In this document: positions 1-9,924 of the stretch, one piece after another
How positions within the stretch are numbered: the first letter of the stretch is position 1
How the letters are laid out: every line of letters begins with the position of its first letter
NCBI GenBank assembly: GCA_002298125.1
Contig: DBMJ01000016.1
Coordinates: 330,902-394,901, forward strand
Length of the DNA stretch: 64,000 nt
Direction of reading: 5' to 3'
From: Clostridium sp. UBA701
Lineage (GTDB): Bacteria; Bacillota; Clostridia; Clostridiales; Clostridiaceae
Notes under the pieces: generated by a model
Told to the model about the DNA's origin: nothing
Databases searched by the model: none
The model's input: the letters and a program-made list of their open reading frames with translations, nothing else
Translations under genes and position numbers: made by a program

Positions 1-389
1 AGAGCAGATTATATGCCACTCAGGACGTTCCAAGGCATGGTGAATATGGGATTTGCGTTAATACTAATATGGAAAATGATGAGTTTTCCTATGTGCTAGG
101 TGTGGAGGTCATTAATTTTAATAAGGCGGAGGAGGAAATGTATAAGCTTAAGGTGCCAGAAGCAACCTATGCTGTATTTACAACTCCAGCAGTGCCAGAG
201 GAGGATTTTGTAGCCTCCATTAATGGAACCTGGAAGTATATTCTGCAGGAATGGTTTCCAAACTCAGGCTATGAAATTGATGGCACCAAGTTAGACTTTG
301 AGTTTTATGATGAGCGCTGCCACCCTTGGCAGTATGAAAAATTGTGCATGGACATTTATATACCTGTAAAAAGGATGGGAAGATCTTAA
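1..389 (+). CDS. GyrI-like / AraC-effector-binding domain protein, 5' truncated by window edge
   Basis: The reading frame is open from the first bases of the window, so this is the C-terminal part of a longer gene. The visible segment matches the GyrI-like small-molecule-binding fold: a V-LGVEV strand, an A-Y-AVF-T strand, a W-Y-L-EWFP helix with a Y-IDG turn, and an acidic strand ending in DIYIPV. This fold ends many AraC- and MerR-type drug-sensing regulators. Any DNA-binding domain would lie upstream of the window. The stop codon overlaps the ATG of the following exporter gene (TAATG), implying translational coupling, so it may sense the substrate of that exporter. Family call is fairly secure; full architecture and ligand are unknown. 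Confidence 0.75.
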   Translation, partial: SRLYATQDVPRHGEYGICVNTNMENDEFSYVLGVEVINFNKAEEEMYKLKVPEATYAVFTTPAVPEEDFVASINGTWKYILQEWFPNSGYEIDGTKLDFEFYDERCHPWQYEKLCMDIYIPVKRMGRS

Positions 390-1615
390 TGATAAAAAAA
401 CTTTCTGCATATAGAACTTATTTATTGTTTTCAGCTGCTTCAGCATTGCTGTTTTCACTAGTTTTTACAGTGAATATGGTGTATCAGGTTGAAGTAATTG
501 GGTTAAATCCACTTCAGCTGATACTTGTGGGGACAACTCTGGAGGTAGCCTGCTTCCTGTTTGAAATCCCAACAGGCATAGTAGCGGATATTTACAGCCG
601 TAAATTATCTGTAATTATAGGTATTGTCTTAATAGGACTAGGTTTTACCTTGGAGGGCACTGTACCGAGGTTTGCTGCTGTACTTGTGGCTCAAGTACTT
701 TGGGGAGTGGGCTATACCTTTATAAGTGGTGCCATAGATGCTTGGATTGCAGAGGAAGATAAATCCATAAGCTTAGATAAGATATATATAAAAGGGGCCC
801 AAGTTGGTCAGATAGCTTCAATAGTAGGTATAATATTAAGCACCGCTTTGGGTAATTTTTCAATAAGGCTGCCCATTGCAGCAGGAGGAAGCTTGTTTAT
901 CATGCTGGCATTGTTTTTGTTTTTGTACATGCCTGAAGACAATTTTAAACCCTCAGCCCCTGAAGATTTAAGCACCTTTAGAAAGATGGGACATACCTTA
1001 AAGTCCAGTATGGGTTTTATAAAAAGTAAAAAAATAATAATACTGCTACTTTCTGTAACCCTATTTTACGGCTTATCTAGTGAAGGCTACGACAGGCTTT
1101 CCACAGCTCACTTTTTAAAGGATACAATGCTGCCTAAGCTTGGCAAACTTCAACCTGTAACTTGGTTTGGAATCTTTGGCATAGCAGGAATGCTCTTAAG
1201 TGCCTTAGCGATGCAGCTAATCATCAAGCAGCTAGAGAAGAACAATAAACTCCAAAGCGCAGGAATACTTTTAGCCACAAATATATTCTACATATTGTGT
1301 ATGATAGTATTTGCACTTACAAGAAATTTTGGATTGATGTTAGTGGCTTATTTGTCTACAAACATGTTCAGAACCATAAATGAGCCTATATTTAATGCAT
1401 GGCTTAACAACCACATTGAAGACAGTGCAAGAGCTACAGTACTTTCCACCAATGGTCAGCTGAATGCTCTAGGACAGATTTTAGGAGGACCAATCATTGG
1501 AATTATAGCCACTAAATATTCCATAAGTATGGGTATTGCCTGTACAGCCTTGCTTGTTACGCCTGTGATAGTCTTGTATGGTATAATAAAGGTATATGAG
1601 AACAATAAAAGCTGA
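389..1615 (+). CDS. MFS exporter
   Basis: A 408-residue polytopic membrane protein with about 12 hydrophobic segments. The loop after the second segment carries the MFS motif-A-like sequence GIVADIYSRK, and the basic middle loop (FKPSAPED to SSMGFIKSKK) separates two six-helix halves. It resembles the drug or multi-substrate proton antiporters of Firmicutes. I chose the ATG at 389 because it overlaps the upstream stop codon and has a purine-rich AAGGATGGGAAG site before it; a start at 344 would bury this site in an unrelated N-terminus. Coupling to a GyrI-like protein suggests efflux of a hydrophobic compound. Substrate unknown. Confidence 0.82.
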   Translation: MIKKLSAYRTYLLFSAASALLFSLVFTVNMVYQVEVIGLNPLQLILVGTTLEVACFLFEIPTGIVADIYSRKLSVIIGIVLIGLGFTLEGTVPRFAAVLVAQVLWGVGYTFISGAIDAWIAEEDKSISLDKIYIKGAQVGQIASIVGIILSTALGNFSIRLPIAAGGSLFIMLALFLFLYMPEDNFKPSAPEDLSTFRKMGHTLKSSMGFIKSKKIIILLLSVTLFYGLSSEGYDRLSTAHFLKDTMLPKLGKLQPVTWFGIFGIAGMLLSALAMQLIIKQLEKNNKLQSAGILLATNIFYILCMIVFALTRNFGLMLVAYLSTNMFRTINEPIFNAWLNNHIEDSARATVLSTNGQLNALGQILGGPIIGIIATKYSISMGIACTALLVTPVIVLYGIIKVYENNKS

Positions 1616-1722
1616 GCCTGTATATCCTATTGCATATAATAAATTCTTAGCAGTTAATAAACAATGATGAACAGAATTATCTAAAAGAGTATCATAAAAA
1701 ACGAATTTAGGAGAATATCCAA

Positions 1723-2430
1723 ATGTATAAAATCATGCTAATTGAAGACGATATGACCCTCACCACCCTCATAAAAGAAACCCTTGAAAAATACGATTAC
1801 CAAGTATGTATTCCAAAGGAGCTAAGAAATATTGAAGAGCAGTTTAAACAGGCAAAACCTGATTTAGTCCTTCTAGATATAAACCTCCCTTACTATGATG
1901 GCTTTTACATCTGCCGAGCCATAAGGCACGAAAGCAGCGTACCCATAATATTTATCTCCGCAAGAAATGGTGAGATGGATCAGATTATGGGTATTGAAAT
2001 TGGGGCGGATGACTATATCATAAAACCCTTCAGTATTGAAATATTAATGGTAAAAGTTAAATCGGTACTAAGAAGAGCATACGGGGACTATGTAGGAAGT
2101 GGTGAAGGGAAAACAGTTATTAACTCATTTTACATAGATGAAAAAAGCTTCAAAATGCATTACAAAACCCAGAGTGTAGAACTTACAAAAACTGAATTAA
2201 AACTAGTCAAAAAGCTTTTTGACAATAGGGACAAGGTAATAGCTAGAGAAGAGCTCCTAGAAGAAATGTGGGACGAAAGCTTCATTGCTGGTGATAATGC
2301 GTTGACCGTCAATATAACTAGAATTAAAGGCAAGCTTTCCTCACTTGGAATAATTGATATTATAAAAACAAAAAGAGGTGCAGGATATTATTTTGATACT
2401 GAGGTTCTGAAAGGGGCTTGCAATGAATAA
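1723..2430 (+). CDS. OmpR-family response regulator of a Bce-type system
   Basis: A 235-residue two-domain regulator. The receiver domain occupies residues 1-120, with the acidic pocket at E8-D10, the phosphoacceptor Asp52 in LVLLDINLP, and the conserved lysine in DDYIIKPF. The winged-helix domain (about 130-230) has the ELTKTE turn and the R-KL recognition region followed by KTKRGAGY. The ATG is preceded by TAGGAG. It heads an operon with a short-sensor kinase, an ABC ATPase and a ten-segment permease, the arrangement of BceRSAB systems that respond to bacitracin, lantibiotics and other cell-wall peptides. The specific peptide cannot be told from sequence. Confidence 0.9.
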   Translation: MYKIMLIEDDMTLTTLIKETLEKYDYQVCIPKELRNIEEQFKQAKPDLVLLDINLPYYDGFYICRAIRHESSVPIIFISARNGEMDQIMGIEIGADDYIIKPFSIEILMVKVKSVLRRAYGDYVGSGEGKTVINSFYIDEKSFKMHYKTQSVELTKTELKLVKKLFDNRDKVIAREELLEEMWDESFIAGDNALTVNITRIKGKLSSLGIIDIIKTKRGAGYYFDTEVLKGACNE

Positions 2431-3440
2431 GAGGCTGATTATTAGTTTTCTAAAAGATAGGTCAAACAATTATAGTACTGTTTATGCTAAATACTGCTGT
2501 GATGATATTGTTTTTTAATGTGGCACCTGGCACAAGAAAGGAAGTTTTTTACCCTTTAATGCTGTCAGGCTTTTTCATGATAGTGCTCCTAATTAGTGAA
2601 TGGGTAAAATATTATAGCTTTAATCATAGCCTGCAAAGGATGTCATGCAATCTTAATGAAGATTTAAGGCCCATTACTGAGGAGCAAAAAGCAATAAATA
2701 GAATTATGACTACAGCTTATGAAATATATACCTCAGAAGTAAGTCAAATTAAAGCAAAGAACAAAAACAAGAGCTATTTTATCTCTCAATGGATTCATAA
2801 TCTTAAGACCCCCATTTCAGTTATTGATCTCATTGCGCAAAAATGCAGACTTGAAGATAAAGACCCTTATGAGGCTATAGAGAATATCACGCAGGAAAAC
2901 AAAAAACTTAATAGCAGCCTAGAACAAGTGCTCACTATCATAAGATTAGATGACTTTGAAAAGGATTACGAACCACAGTGTATTGACCTAGTTCAATCCA
3001 TAAAGAAGCTTTTAAATGATAGAAAGAAGCAGTTTATATATAGCGGCGTGTTCCCTGAATTAAAATGTGAAACCGACGAAATGCTTGTGCTCACGGATGA
3101 AAAATGGAATATGCATATGCTTGAGCAAATTATTTCTAATGCTATTAAGTATTCTACGGAAGAGGGAAAAACCAAGAAAATTTACATAGATATTTCACAC
3201 AATATGGACAACACTCTTCTTACCATAAGGGATGAGGGCATAGGTATACCCTCGTATGATATGGACAGAATATTTGAGCCCTTTTTCACTGGGGAAAACG
3301 GTAGAAAATATCGAGGTACCACAGGCATAGGACTTTATGTTTGTTCGGAAATTGCAAAGAAGCTAGGGCATGAGATAATCGCTAAGTCAAAGCTTACTAT
3401 GGGTACTGAATTCACAATTAAGTATATTACAAAATTGTAA
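2423..3440 (+). pseudogene. Bce-type sensor histidine kinase, apparent 1-nt frameshift near its start
   Basis: The kinase is short, as in BceS: two N-terminal hydrophobic segments with almost no extracellular loop, an H-box WIHNLKTPIS, an N-box ISNAIKYS, and G-boxes DEGIGIP and GTTGIGLY. The natural start is ATG 2423, overlapping the regulator gene and preceded by AAAGGGG; it reads MNKRLIISFLKDRSNNY and then falls out of frame at about 2472-2476, stopping 26 codons later in all. Removing one A in that stretch would join it to the long frame that continues through LNTAVMILFF. An internal ATG at 2484 lacks a ribosome site and would give a 318-residue protein missing about 20 residues. Either the gene is broken, reads through, or the read has an indel. 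Confidence 0.8.
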
Positions 3441-3520
3441 TGTTGTATTAACCTTTGGCGAGGGCTGTTTTGGGTTAGGTGAATTAATATGTATACATAA
3501 GACAAGAGGAGGTAATCTAG

Positions 3521-4285
3521 GTGTGTGTTTTAGAAGCTGATAATCTAGTAAAAGTATACAAGGGCAGTAATGAAATAAGCTCCACAAAAGCTTTAGATGG
3601 CCTGAGCCTTAAGGTTAAAAAAGAAGAATTCATCGCCATAATGGGACCCTCAGGAAGCGGGAAAACAACGTTGCTTAATATATTAAATGGTATAGATAAG
3701 CCTAATTCAGGTTGGGTGAATATATCTGGGAATAAAATTAGTCATATGAACCGTGATGAGCTGGCACTATTTAGACGAAAGCATTTAGGCTTTGTATTTC
3801 AAGAGTTTAATTTATTAGACAGCCTTACTTTAAAAGAAAATATAATGCTCCCACTCATAATGGATGGCAGAGCTACGGAGGAAATGGAACAAAAGGCAGG
3901 AAATATAATGTCCTTATTTGATATTAAGAGCATTGGTAATAAGTATCCCTGTAATGTATCTGGGGGACAGCAGCAAAGGGCAGCAGTGGCAAGGGCTATA
4001 GTTAATGATCCAGATATCATATTTGCAGATGAGCCTACGGGAAACTTAGATTCAAAGTCTGCCAAGGATGTTATGAGCTGCTTTAAAAAGATGAATGAGG
4101 AGGGTGGAAGTACTATTCTTCTTGTAACTCATGATGTATTTACTGCAAGCTACTGTAAAAAAGTAATCTTCATTAAGGATGGACGCATACATCTAGAACT
4201 TGTGAGAAAGGGTGAAAGAAAGGAATTTTTCCAGAGTATATTAGACTGCCTCACAGTGCTAGGAGGTGAGCGCAATGACCTTTAA
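3521..4285 (+). CDS. BceA-type ABC transporter ATP-binding protein
   Basis: A 254-residue ATPase of the MacB/BceA class. Visible motifs are Walker A GPSGSGKTTL (about residue 42), a Q-loop in VFQEFNLL, the signature NVSGGQQQR, Walker B DIIFADEP and the switch histidine in LLVTHD. The start is GTG at 3521, the first codon after the strong AAGAGGAGGT site. The 3' end overlaps the permease gene by 11 nt, indicating coupling. In this family the ATPase and permease act both as a resistance pump or target-protection device and as the peptide sensor that drives the cognate kinase. Confidence 0.93.
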   Translation: MCVLEADNLVKVYKGSNEISSTKALDGLSLKVKKEEFIAIMGPSGSGKTTLLNILNGIDKPNSGWVNISGNKISHMNRDELALFRRKHLGFVFQEFNLLDSLTLKENIMLPLIMDGRATEEMEQKAGNIMSLFDIKSIGNKYPCNVSGGQQQRAAVARAIVNDPDIIFADEPTGNLDSKSAKDVMSCFKKMNEEGGSTILLVTHDVFTASYCKKVIFIKDGRIHLELVRKGERKEFFQSILDCLTVLGGERNDL

Positions 4286-6197
4286 AGATGTGGCAATTAA
4301 AAATTTTAAAGCGCATATAAGAAGATATATGTCCTACTTTTTTTGCAGCAGCTTTTCAATAATGATATTTTTCATGTATTCCACCATACTATTAAATGAC
4401 AAACTTAACAATAGCACTTTGGTTACAAAGGATGCCATGGACGTTCTCACAGTACCCACTGTGGCACTTATCATGTTTTCAGTGGTTTTTATAAGCTACG
4501 CCCATTCCTCTTTTATTAAATCAAGGCAGCATGAATTCGGACTATTCCTGTCACTAGGCATGTCTATAAAACAAATAATGAAAATAATTATATTTGAAAA
4601 TGGGCTGGTAGCAATAGCTTCCATGGGGGTTGGAATTATTTCTGGGGCTGTGTTTTCCAGACTTTTCTTTTTCATTGTGCTAAAGGTGCTGCAGGTAAGC
4701 GGAATTGAATTTGCCCTTCCTTATAAAAGCTTGTTATGGACCGTAGGCTCCTTCTCAGCCATATTTTTAATTGCAATACTGGCAAGCATAATTGTAGCCT
4801 GGAGATTTCAGCCTGTACAGCTATTAAAGAATAATAAGGTATCACAAAAGAATAAAATATCAAGTCCTACCCTGGCACTAGTTGGCATAAGCATCATGGC
4901 GGGCTCTATAATACTTCTATGCATAGACTTTGCATGCCCACAGGGTGTAAACAGCAGATCTCTTCTTATGACTACAGGTATATGCTTAACAGGGCTATAT
5001 CTTACCATATCTCACCTAGGAGGGCTACTACTTAAGCTAGCTAAGAAAAAGAAGAGAATTTATTATAAAAACCTAAGACTTTTTACAGCTCTTGATTACC
5101 GCTTTAAGCAAACTAAAAAGATAATATTTGTAACTGCAATAATGGTAATGGCAACCACCTTTTACTGCGGTGCTATGGCTTATTTCCTATCCTCAGCAGA
5201 TAAAGTAGCCGTTGAGAACAACCCATTTCATCTATCCTTTATCCAGCCTTCAGATAAAAATATTCCTGAGGCTGAGTTAACTAAAATACTCACCAGTGAT
5301 GATACTGAGCTTAAGGAGCATAAGATACTAGAGGTTATGAATATCAAGGCTTTTAACCGAGGTTCTGAGGAATCCTATCCAAGAAAGGTTATTTCAGTTG
5401 ATTCAATAAATAATATTACTGGCAGCAGCCTTAAGGTGAAGCAGGGATATTATATAAGGCTAGATCAAATCCCAAGCAAAACTGAAGCAAATGAAAATCA
5501 GTTTACCAAGCATGATATTGGTTTGAAGTACGGCGACAGCCTTGTAAATTTTAAATTTCAAGAAGCTGTTTACAAAATTTATTTCAACAGGTTTCAAGAT
5601 TTTACGGTGGATATTTTATTATTAAATAATGAGGATTATGAAGCTCTGAAAGCTGTAACAGATGCTTCAAGCATTGAAAATATACATTTACTAAGTTATA
5701 AAGACTGGAGGAATACTGGGGATGTTGTAACTAAGTTAAACGAAAGGGAGTTTTTTCAAATAGCATCAAGGCTAGGTGAATACACCACTCAAAAACAAGG
5801 TGGTTCCATAATCCTCTTCATATCAGGGTTCCTAGGTTTGTTCTTCTTCATCTCTGGCTCAGTGATTTTATCCTTCAGGCTGTTTTCAGAAATAGATGAT
5901 GAAAAGGCGAAGTATAAGCAGCTTTCCAACATAGGCATAAGAGATTGCGAGATTAAGAGAACAATATATCAGGAGCTTAAGGTTATTTTTTTCATTCCAG
6001 TGGGCTTAGGAGCTCTACTTTCATTTTTGTTTATATTTGCCTTTACCAATGACGGCGGCGGGCAGCATGGTGGACCACTGCTATATAATCTTTTGGTGAG
6101 TTTTATATATTTGCTATTTCAGATTGGGTATTATTTTGCTGTAAGAAGGGTTTATAGTGGTATGGTAATTGAAAGTTTGAGGAGTTTTAGACGCTAA
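4275..6197 (+). CDS. BceB-type FtsX-family permease
   Basis: A 640-residue permease with the BceB layout: one N-terminal hydrophobic segment, a three-helix FtsX block containing the SRQHEFGLFLSLGMS motif, further helices, a large extracytoplasmic domain of about 200 residues (roughly 300-500) and a second FtsX block at the C-terminus. The large external domain is the presumed peptide-sensing part. ATG 4275 is preferred over GTG 4266 because AGGAGGTG lies directly upstream. It is the last gene of the Bce operon and is followed by a hairpin terminator. If the kinase gene is truly frameshifted, this transporter could still confer basal protection. Confidence 0.9.
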   Translation: MTFKDVAIKNFKAHIRRYMSYFFCSSFSIMIFFMYSTILLNDKLNNSTLVTKDAMDVLTVPTVALIMFSVVFISYAHSSFIKSRQHEFGLFLSLGMSIKQIMKIIIFENGLVAIASMGVGIISGAVFSRLFFFIVLKVLQVSGIEFALPYKSLLWTVGSFSAIFLIAILASIIVAWRFQPVQLLKNNKVSQKNKISSPTLALVGISIMAGSIILLCIDFACPQGVNSRSLLMTTGICLTGLYLTISHLGGLLLKLAKKKKRIYYKNLRLFTALDYRFKQTKKIIFVTAIMVMATTFYCGAMAYFLSSADKVAVENNPFHLSFIQPSDKNIPEAELTKILTSDDTELKEHKILEVMNIKAFNRGSEESYPRKVISVDSINNITGSSLKVKQGYYIRLDQIPSKTEANENQFTKHDIGLKYGDSLVNFKFQEAVYKIYFNRFQDFTVDILLLNNEDYEALKAVTDASSIENIHLLSYKDWRNTGDVVTKLNEREFFQIASRLGEYTTQKQGGSIILFISGFLGLFFFISGSVILSFRLFSEIDDEKAKYKQLSNIGIRDCEIKRTIYQELKVIFFIPVGLGALLSFLFIFAFTNDGGGQHGGPLLYNLLVSFIYLLFQIGYYFAVRRVYSGMVIESLRSFRR

Positions 6198-6267
6198 TTA
6201 ATAAAGAAGTATATGAGGTAAATCTATTTAGGATAATATAAGGAGAACCGTATCATAAGCAAATACG

Positions 6268-6318
6268 AAAGTTACCTAGAAGCAAGGCGTACGAATGCTT
6301 CTGGGTAGCTTTTTATTT
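6268..6318 (+). terminator. Rho-independent terminator after the Bce operon
   Basis: Arms 6268-6284 and 6296-6312 form a 17-bp stem allowing two G-U pairs, with an 11-nt loop, and run into a T-rich tail. It lies about 70 bases after the permease stop codon. Confidence 0.8.
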
Positions 6319-6402
6319 AACTTGAACATTTTTAACTAGAATACCTTCCAATAGCATCAATTTTATGGTTATACAGAATGTGAAAACTTTTCTGGTTCCC
6401 TG

Positions 6403-6600
6403 TAAGGACTGTGAATATTTCATACAAACAAATTGAAAATGCACGAAAAATTGCAGAAAAAAGGAATTTTGTCATAAAGTATACAAGGGAGTTTTTGCGG
6501 TTGTGAAATCCTATGAAGATGTGGGACCATTCGGAGAAGTTCCAACTTTCAGTTGGCGAATACAAGATTATGTTAACGTTTTGATTAAGTCAGGCTTTGT
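6403..6600 (+). pseudogene. Decayed class I SAM-dependent methyltransferase remnant
   Basis: No intact gene spans 6198-6774. Two pieces of a methyltransferase are visible in different frames. The first, around 6403-6510, reads NISYKQIENARKIAEKRNF, like the strand-2/helix region DIS..QI..AR..A that follows the SAM glycine loop. The second, around 6494-6600, reads VGPFGEVPTFSWRIQDYVN and then VLIKSGF, like the C-terminal end of the same family. A stop and a frameshift separate them, and the SAM-binding loop and the middle of the protein are missing. It is a deletion relic. The remainder of the gap up to 6774 shows only AT-rich sequence; a TATAAT at 6601-6606 could serve the next operon but has no good -35. 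Confidence 0.55.
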
Positions 6601-6774
6601 TATAATATTAACATTATTCATTAACATAGCCTTAATTTTAACAAGTTGAGGAAAATGGATTACCTCAAAGGAGTGTAATCCTATATTTATTTCTATATTA
6701 TTTAAGGATTATTTAATAATTAATAATTTATAATAAACCCAAGGTCAGCAAATAATTTATGAGAGGTAAGATTT

Positions 6775-9147
6775 ATGTTTTTTAGCATTTTGAAAAAAGA
6801 TTTAAAACGAAAGAAATCAATGAATATTATTCTTTTAATATTCATCATATTAGCAACAACATTTTTGGCAAGTAGTGTAAATAACTTAATTGCAATATCA
6901 AATTCTGTTGATTATTTTATGGAGAAGGCTAAAACACCGGACTACATTATTTCAGCTTATGATAGGGGAGAAAACAAAGAGTTTGATAAGTGGCTTAATA
7001 CTTCTAATCTTATAAAATCTTATGATATTGATAGAAGCACAATACTTTCTAAAGATAATATTAAAATAAAGAAAGGTGAAAAACTTCAAGATTTTGAACC
7101 TTTTGGGGACATGTTACTTCAAGCACAACCAAAGAAGTATGGAAAATTACTTGATGATAATGGAAAAGACATTATTTTAAAATCAGGGGAAATTGCATTT
7201 TCCTTAGCAGATAAAAATAAAAACAATTTAGAAGCTAACGATAAAGTTGTTATTACCCTAGGGTATGTGAAAAAAGAATTTTCAATTAAGTTGTTTACTA
7301 AAGATGCTATTTTTGGATCAAGTATGAATGAGATGAAAAGGGTTCTTATAAGTGATGAAGATTATGAGATTTTCAAATCATGTAAAGATGCAAGCACTAT
7401 AAATAATTATTATATAATGTCAGATAATACAGCTACACTCGAAAAAGAATTTAAAAATATAGAATGCAATACAATAGTTAATCTTGATAAGTCATTTATT
7501 AAGACCAGCTTTATTCTGGATATGCTACCATCTGCAATTTTAATTATATTAAGTCTTTGCCTTATCTTAATTGCATTTTTAATTTTAAGATTTACTATAA
7601 TTTTTACCTTGCAAGATGATTTCAAAGAGATAGGGGTTATGAAGGCCATTGGCCTTAAAGAGTTTGATATTAAAAAGGTTTATTTAGTAAAATACCTTGC
7701 AATAACAATAATCGGTGTAGTAATTGGGCTAGTAGTAAGCTTTCCGTTTGGTAATATATTGTTAAAGCAATCTACAGGAAATATTTTAATGGAATCTTCT
7801 ACTGGAAATATATTTGTTAATATAGCATGTTCTATTTTAGTAGTTTTAATAGTTCTTTTATTCTGCTACACATGTACAAGAAAGTTAAATAAGTTCTCAG
7901 CAATAGATGCAATAAGAAATGGAAGTACAGGTGAAAACTTTAAAGGTAAATCAAGATTAAAACTTAAGAATTATAAAAATATTAAAACACCAATGTTTAT
8001 GGCTATAAATGATATTTTATGTAGTCGTAAGAGGTTTGTAGTTCTAATTTTAACCTTCTGTATTGGAACAATTTTAATTATTATTCCTGTAAACACAATA
8101 AATACCTTAAAAGATGGAAATATTATCAAGACATTTGGGTTGGATTACAGTGATGTATTAATTGAAACTGATAAAATGGATAAATATACAAAGGGAGCTA
8201 GCAAAGAAGAATATCTAAAGGATATGGAGAGCCTTAGAGAATCATTTAGAGCTAGTGGAGTAGATATAAAAATTTATGGAGAAGTAATGTATAGACTTAA
8301 ATTCTATGCTGGCGACAAAGATAATGTTCTTTCATTAATGGCATTCCAATCTCAGGAAAGTGATACTAATAGGTACAATGTTTTAAAAGGTAATATGCCT
8401 GAATTAAAAAACGAAGCAGCTATAACTGAAACTGTAGCAAAAAAATTAAATGTTTCTATTGGGGATACAATTTATGCACAAATTGGTAAGGAGGAAAAGG
8501 AATTAATAGTAACTGGATTATATGAAAGTATGACTAACATGGGTCAATCAGTAAGATTAAGTACTAAAGTAGATATAGATTTTAAATATTTAGCAATGAC
8601 ATTCCCTTTTCAAGGTAATTTTGAGGGAAAGGAAGAGCCACAAGTGTTAATAGATAAATTAAGGGATAAGTACCCAAGCTATTCATTTAAAAATTCACAA
8701 GAATATGTTTCAAGATATATAGGAAGTTCCTTAAATCAATTTGACGCTATGAAGAATTTAATTGTTCTAATAGTAGTATGTATTAATGCTTTAATTACAA
8801 TTTTAATGATGAAAACTTTCATTACTAAAGATAAAGGTGAAATAGCAATGCTAAAAAGTATTGGCTTTAGAAATAGTTCAATTAGACTTTGGCAATCAGC
8901 TAGAATAATTATAATTCTTGTAGTTGCAATTATTTTAGGAATTATATTATCTAACTTCCTGGGACCTATAACAGCTGGTCAAGTATTTGCAATTATGGGT
9001 GTTCATAACATTATATTTAAGGTAGAAGTATTAGAAGTATATATATTATATCCGAGCATCCTTCTTGTAGTAACTACAGCTATTGCATACTTAAGTGCTG
9101 GAGCTGTTAAAAAAATAGATTTAAAAGAAATTAATAATATGGAATAA
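6775..9147 (+). CDS. FtsX-like ABC transporter permease (large, two FtsX blocks)
   Basis: A 790-residue membrane protein with an N-terminal hydrophobic segment, an extracytoplasmic domain of about 200 residues, an FtsX block (about 245-385) containing FKEIGVMKAIGLKEF, a second extracytoplasmic domain, and a C-terminal FtsX block with KGEIAMLKSIGFRNSS. The duplicated LKSIG-type coupling-helix motif is the hallmark of this permease class. It heads a tight four-gene set (permease, ATPase, regulator, kinase). This order and architecture differ from the Bce operon next door, and the third-position AT bias is visibly stronger, suggesting separate acquisition. A role in export of, or resistance to, lipophilic or antimicrobial peptides is inferred from context. 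Confidence 0.88.
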   Translation: MFFSILKKDLKRKKSMNIILLIFIILATTFLASSVNNLIAISNSVDYFMEKAKTPDYIISAYDRGENKEFDKWLNTSNLIKSYDIDRSTILSKDNIKIKKGEKLQDFEPFGDMLLQAQPKKYGKLLDDNGKDIILKSGEIAFSLADKNKNNLEANDKVVITLGYVKKEFSIKLFTKDAIFGSSMNEMKRVLISDEDYEIFKSCKDASTINNYYIMSDNTATLEKEFKNIECNTIVNLDKSFIKTSFILDMLPSAILIILSLCLILIAFLILRFTIIFTLQDDFKEIGVMKAIGLKEFDIKKVYLVKYLAITIIGVVIGLVVSFPFGNILLKQSTGNILMESSTGNIFVNIACSILVVLIVLLFCYTCTRKLNKFSAIDAIRNGSTGENFKGKSRLKLKNYKNIKTPMFMAINDILCSRKRFVVLILTFCIGTILIIIPVNTINTLKDGNIIKTFGLDYSDVLIETDKMDKYTKGASKEEYLKDMESLRESFRASGVDIKIYGEVMYRLKFYAGDKDNVLSLMAFQSQESDTNRYNVLKGNMPELKNEAAITETVAKKLNVSIGDTIYAQIGKEEKELIVTGLYESMTNMGQSVRLSTKVDIDFKYLAMTFPFQGNFEGKEEPQVLIDKLRDKYPSYSFKNSQEYVSRYIGSSLNQFDAMKNLIVLIVVCINALITILMMKTFITKDKGEIAMLKSIGFRNSSIRLWQSARIIIILVVAIILGIILSNFLGPITAGQVFAIMGVHNIIFKVEVLEVYILYPSILLVVTTAIAYLSAGAVKKIDLKEINNME

Positions 9148-9161
9148 GGTGGGGATTTGAT

Positions 9162-9923
9162 ATGAGCTCATTAAAAGTTATAGATTTATGTAAAACTTAT
9201 ATTATAAATAAAATACAAAATAATGTTTTGAGAAATGTAAATTTCGAAATTAAAGAAGGTGAAATGGTTGCTATTATGGGGCCTAGCGGCTCGGGTAAAT
9301 CAACGCTTCTTTACACGGTTAGTGGTATGGATACTTTAACTGCAGGAAAGATAGATTACTTTGGAGAAGAAATTAGTACTCTTACTGCAAATGAAATGAG
9401 TGATTTAAGACTTAATGAAATGGGATTTATTTTTCAACAAATGCATATGTTAAAAAATCTTTCAATATATGATAATATTATATTATCAGCATACCACTCA
9501 AAAAAAGGAAAAGATAGAAAAAAAATCAATAACAGAGCAAGAGAACTAATGCATAAGCTTGGAATAAGTGAAATAGCAGAAAATGATACAAATGAAGTTT
9601 CGGGGGGACAGCTTCAAAGAGCGTGTATTTGTAGAAGCTTAATTAACTCTCCAAAGATGATTTTTGCTGATGAGCCTACAGGTGCTTTAAATCAACAAAA
9701 TTCTAAAGAAGTTATGAAGGAGCTTAATAGAATCAATCAAGAGGGAACAACCATTATGCTTGTCACTCATGATATGAAGGTGGCAGCTAAGTGTGATAGA
9801 ATAATGTATATTGAAGATGGAGCAATAAAAGGTGAAATTGATTTAGGAAAATTTACTCTGGAAAATAGTTTTAAGGATAGAGAAAGAAGGGTCAATAATT
9901 GGCTAATGGAGATGGGATGGTAG
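9162..9923 (+). CDS. ABC transporter ATP-binding protein
   Basis: A 253-residue MacB-class ATPase with Walker A GPSGSGKSTL, Q-loop FIFQQMHML, signature EVSGGQLQRA, Walker B MIFADEP and switch region MLVTHD. It starts 14 bases after the permease stop, behind a weak GGTGGGGAT site, and is followed after one base by the response regulator gene. It should energise the adjacent 790-residue permease. Confidence 0.92.
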   Translation: MSSLKVIDLCKTYIINKIQNNVLRNVNFEIKEGEMVAIMGPSGSGKSTLLYTVSGMDTLTAGKIDYFGEEISTLTANEMSDLRLNEMGFIFQQMHMLKNLSIYDNIILSAYHSKKGKDRKKINNRARELMHKLGISEIAENDTNEVSGGQLQRACICRSLINSPKMIFADEPTGALNQQNSKEVMKELNRINQEGTTIMLVTHDMKVAAKCDRIMYIEDGAIKGEIDLGKFTLENSFKDRERRVNNWLMEMGW

Positions 9924-9924
9924 T

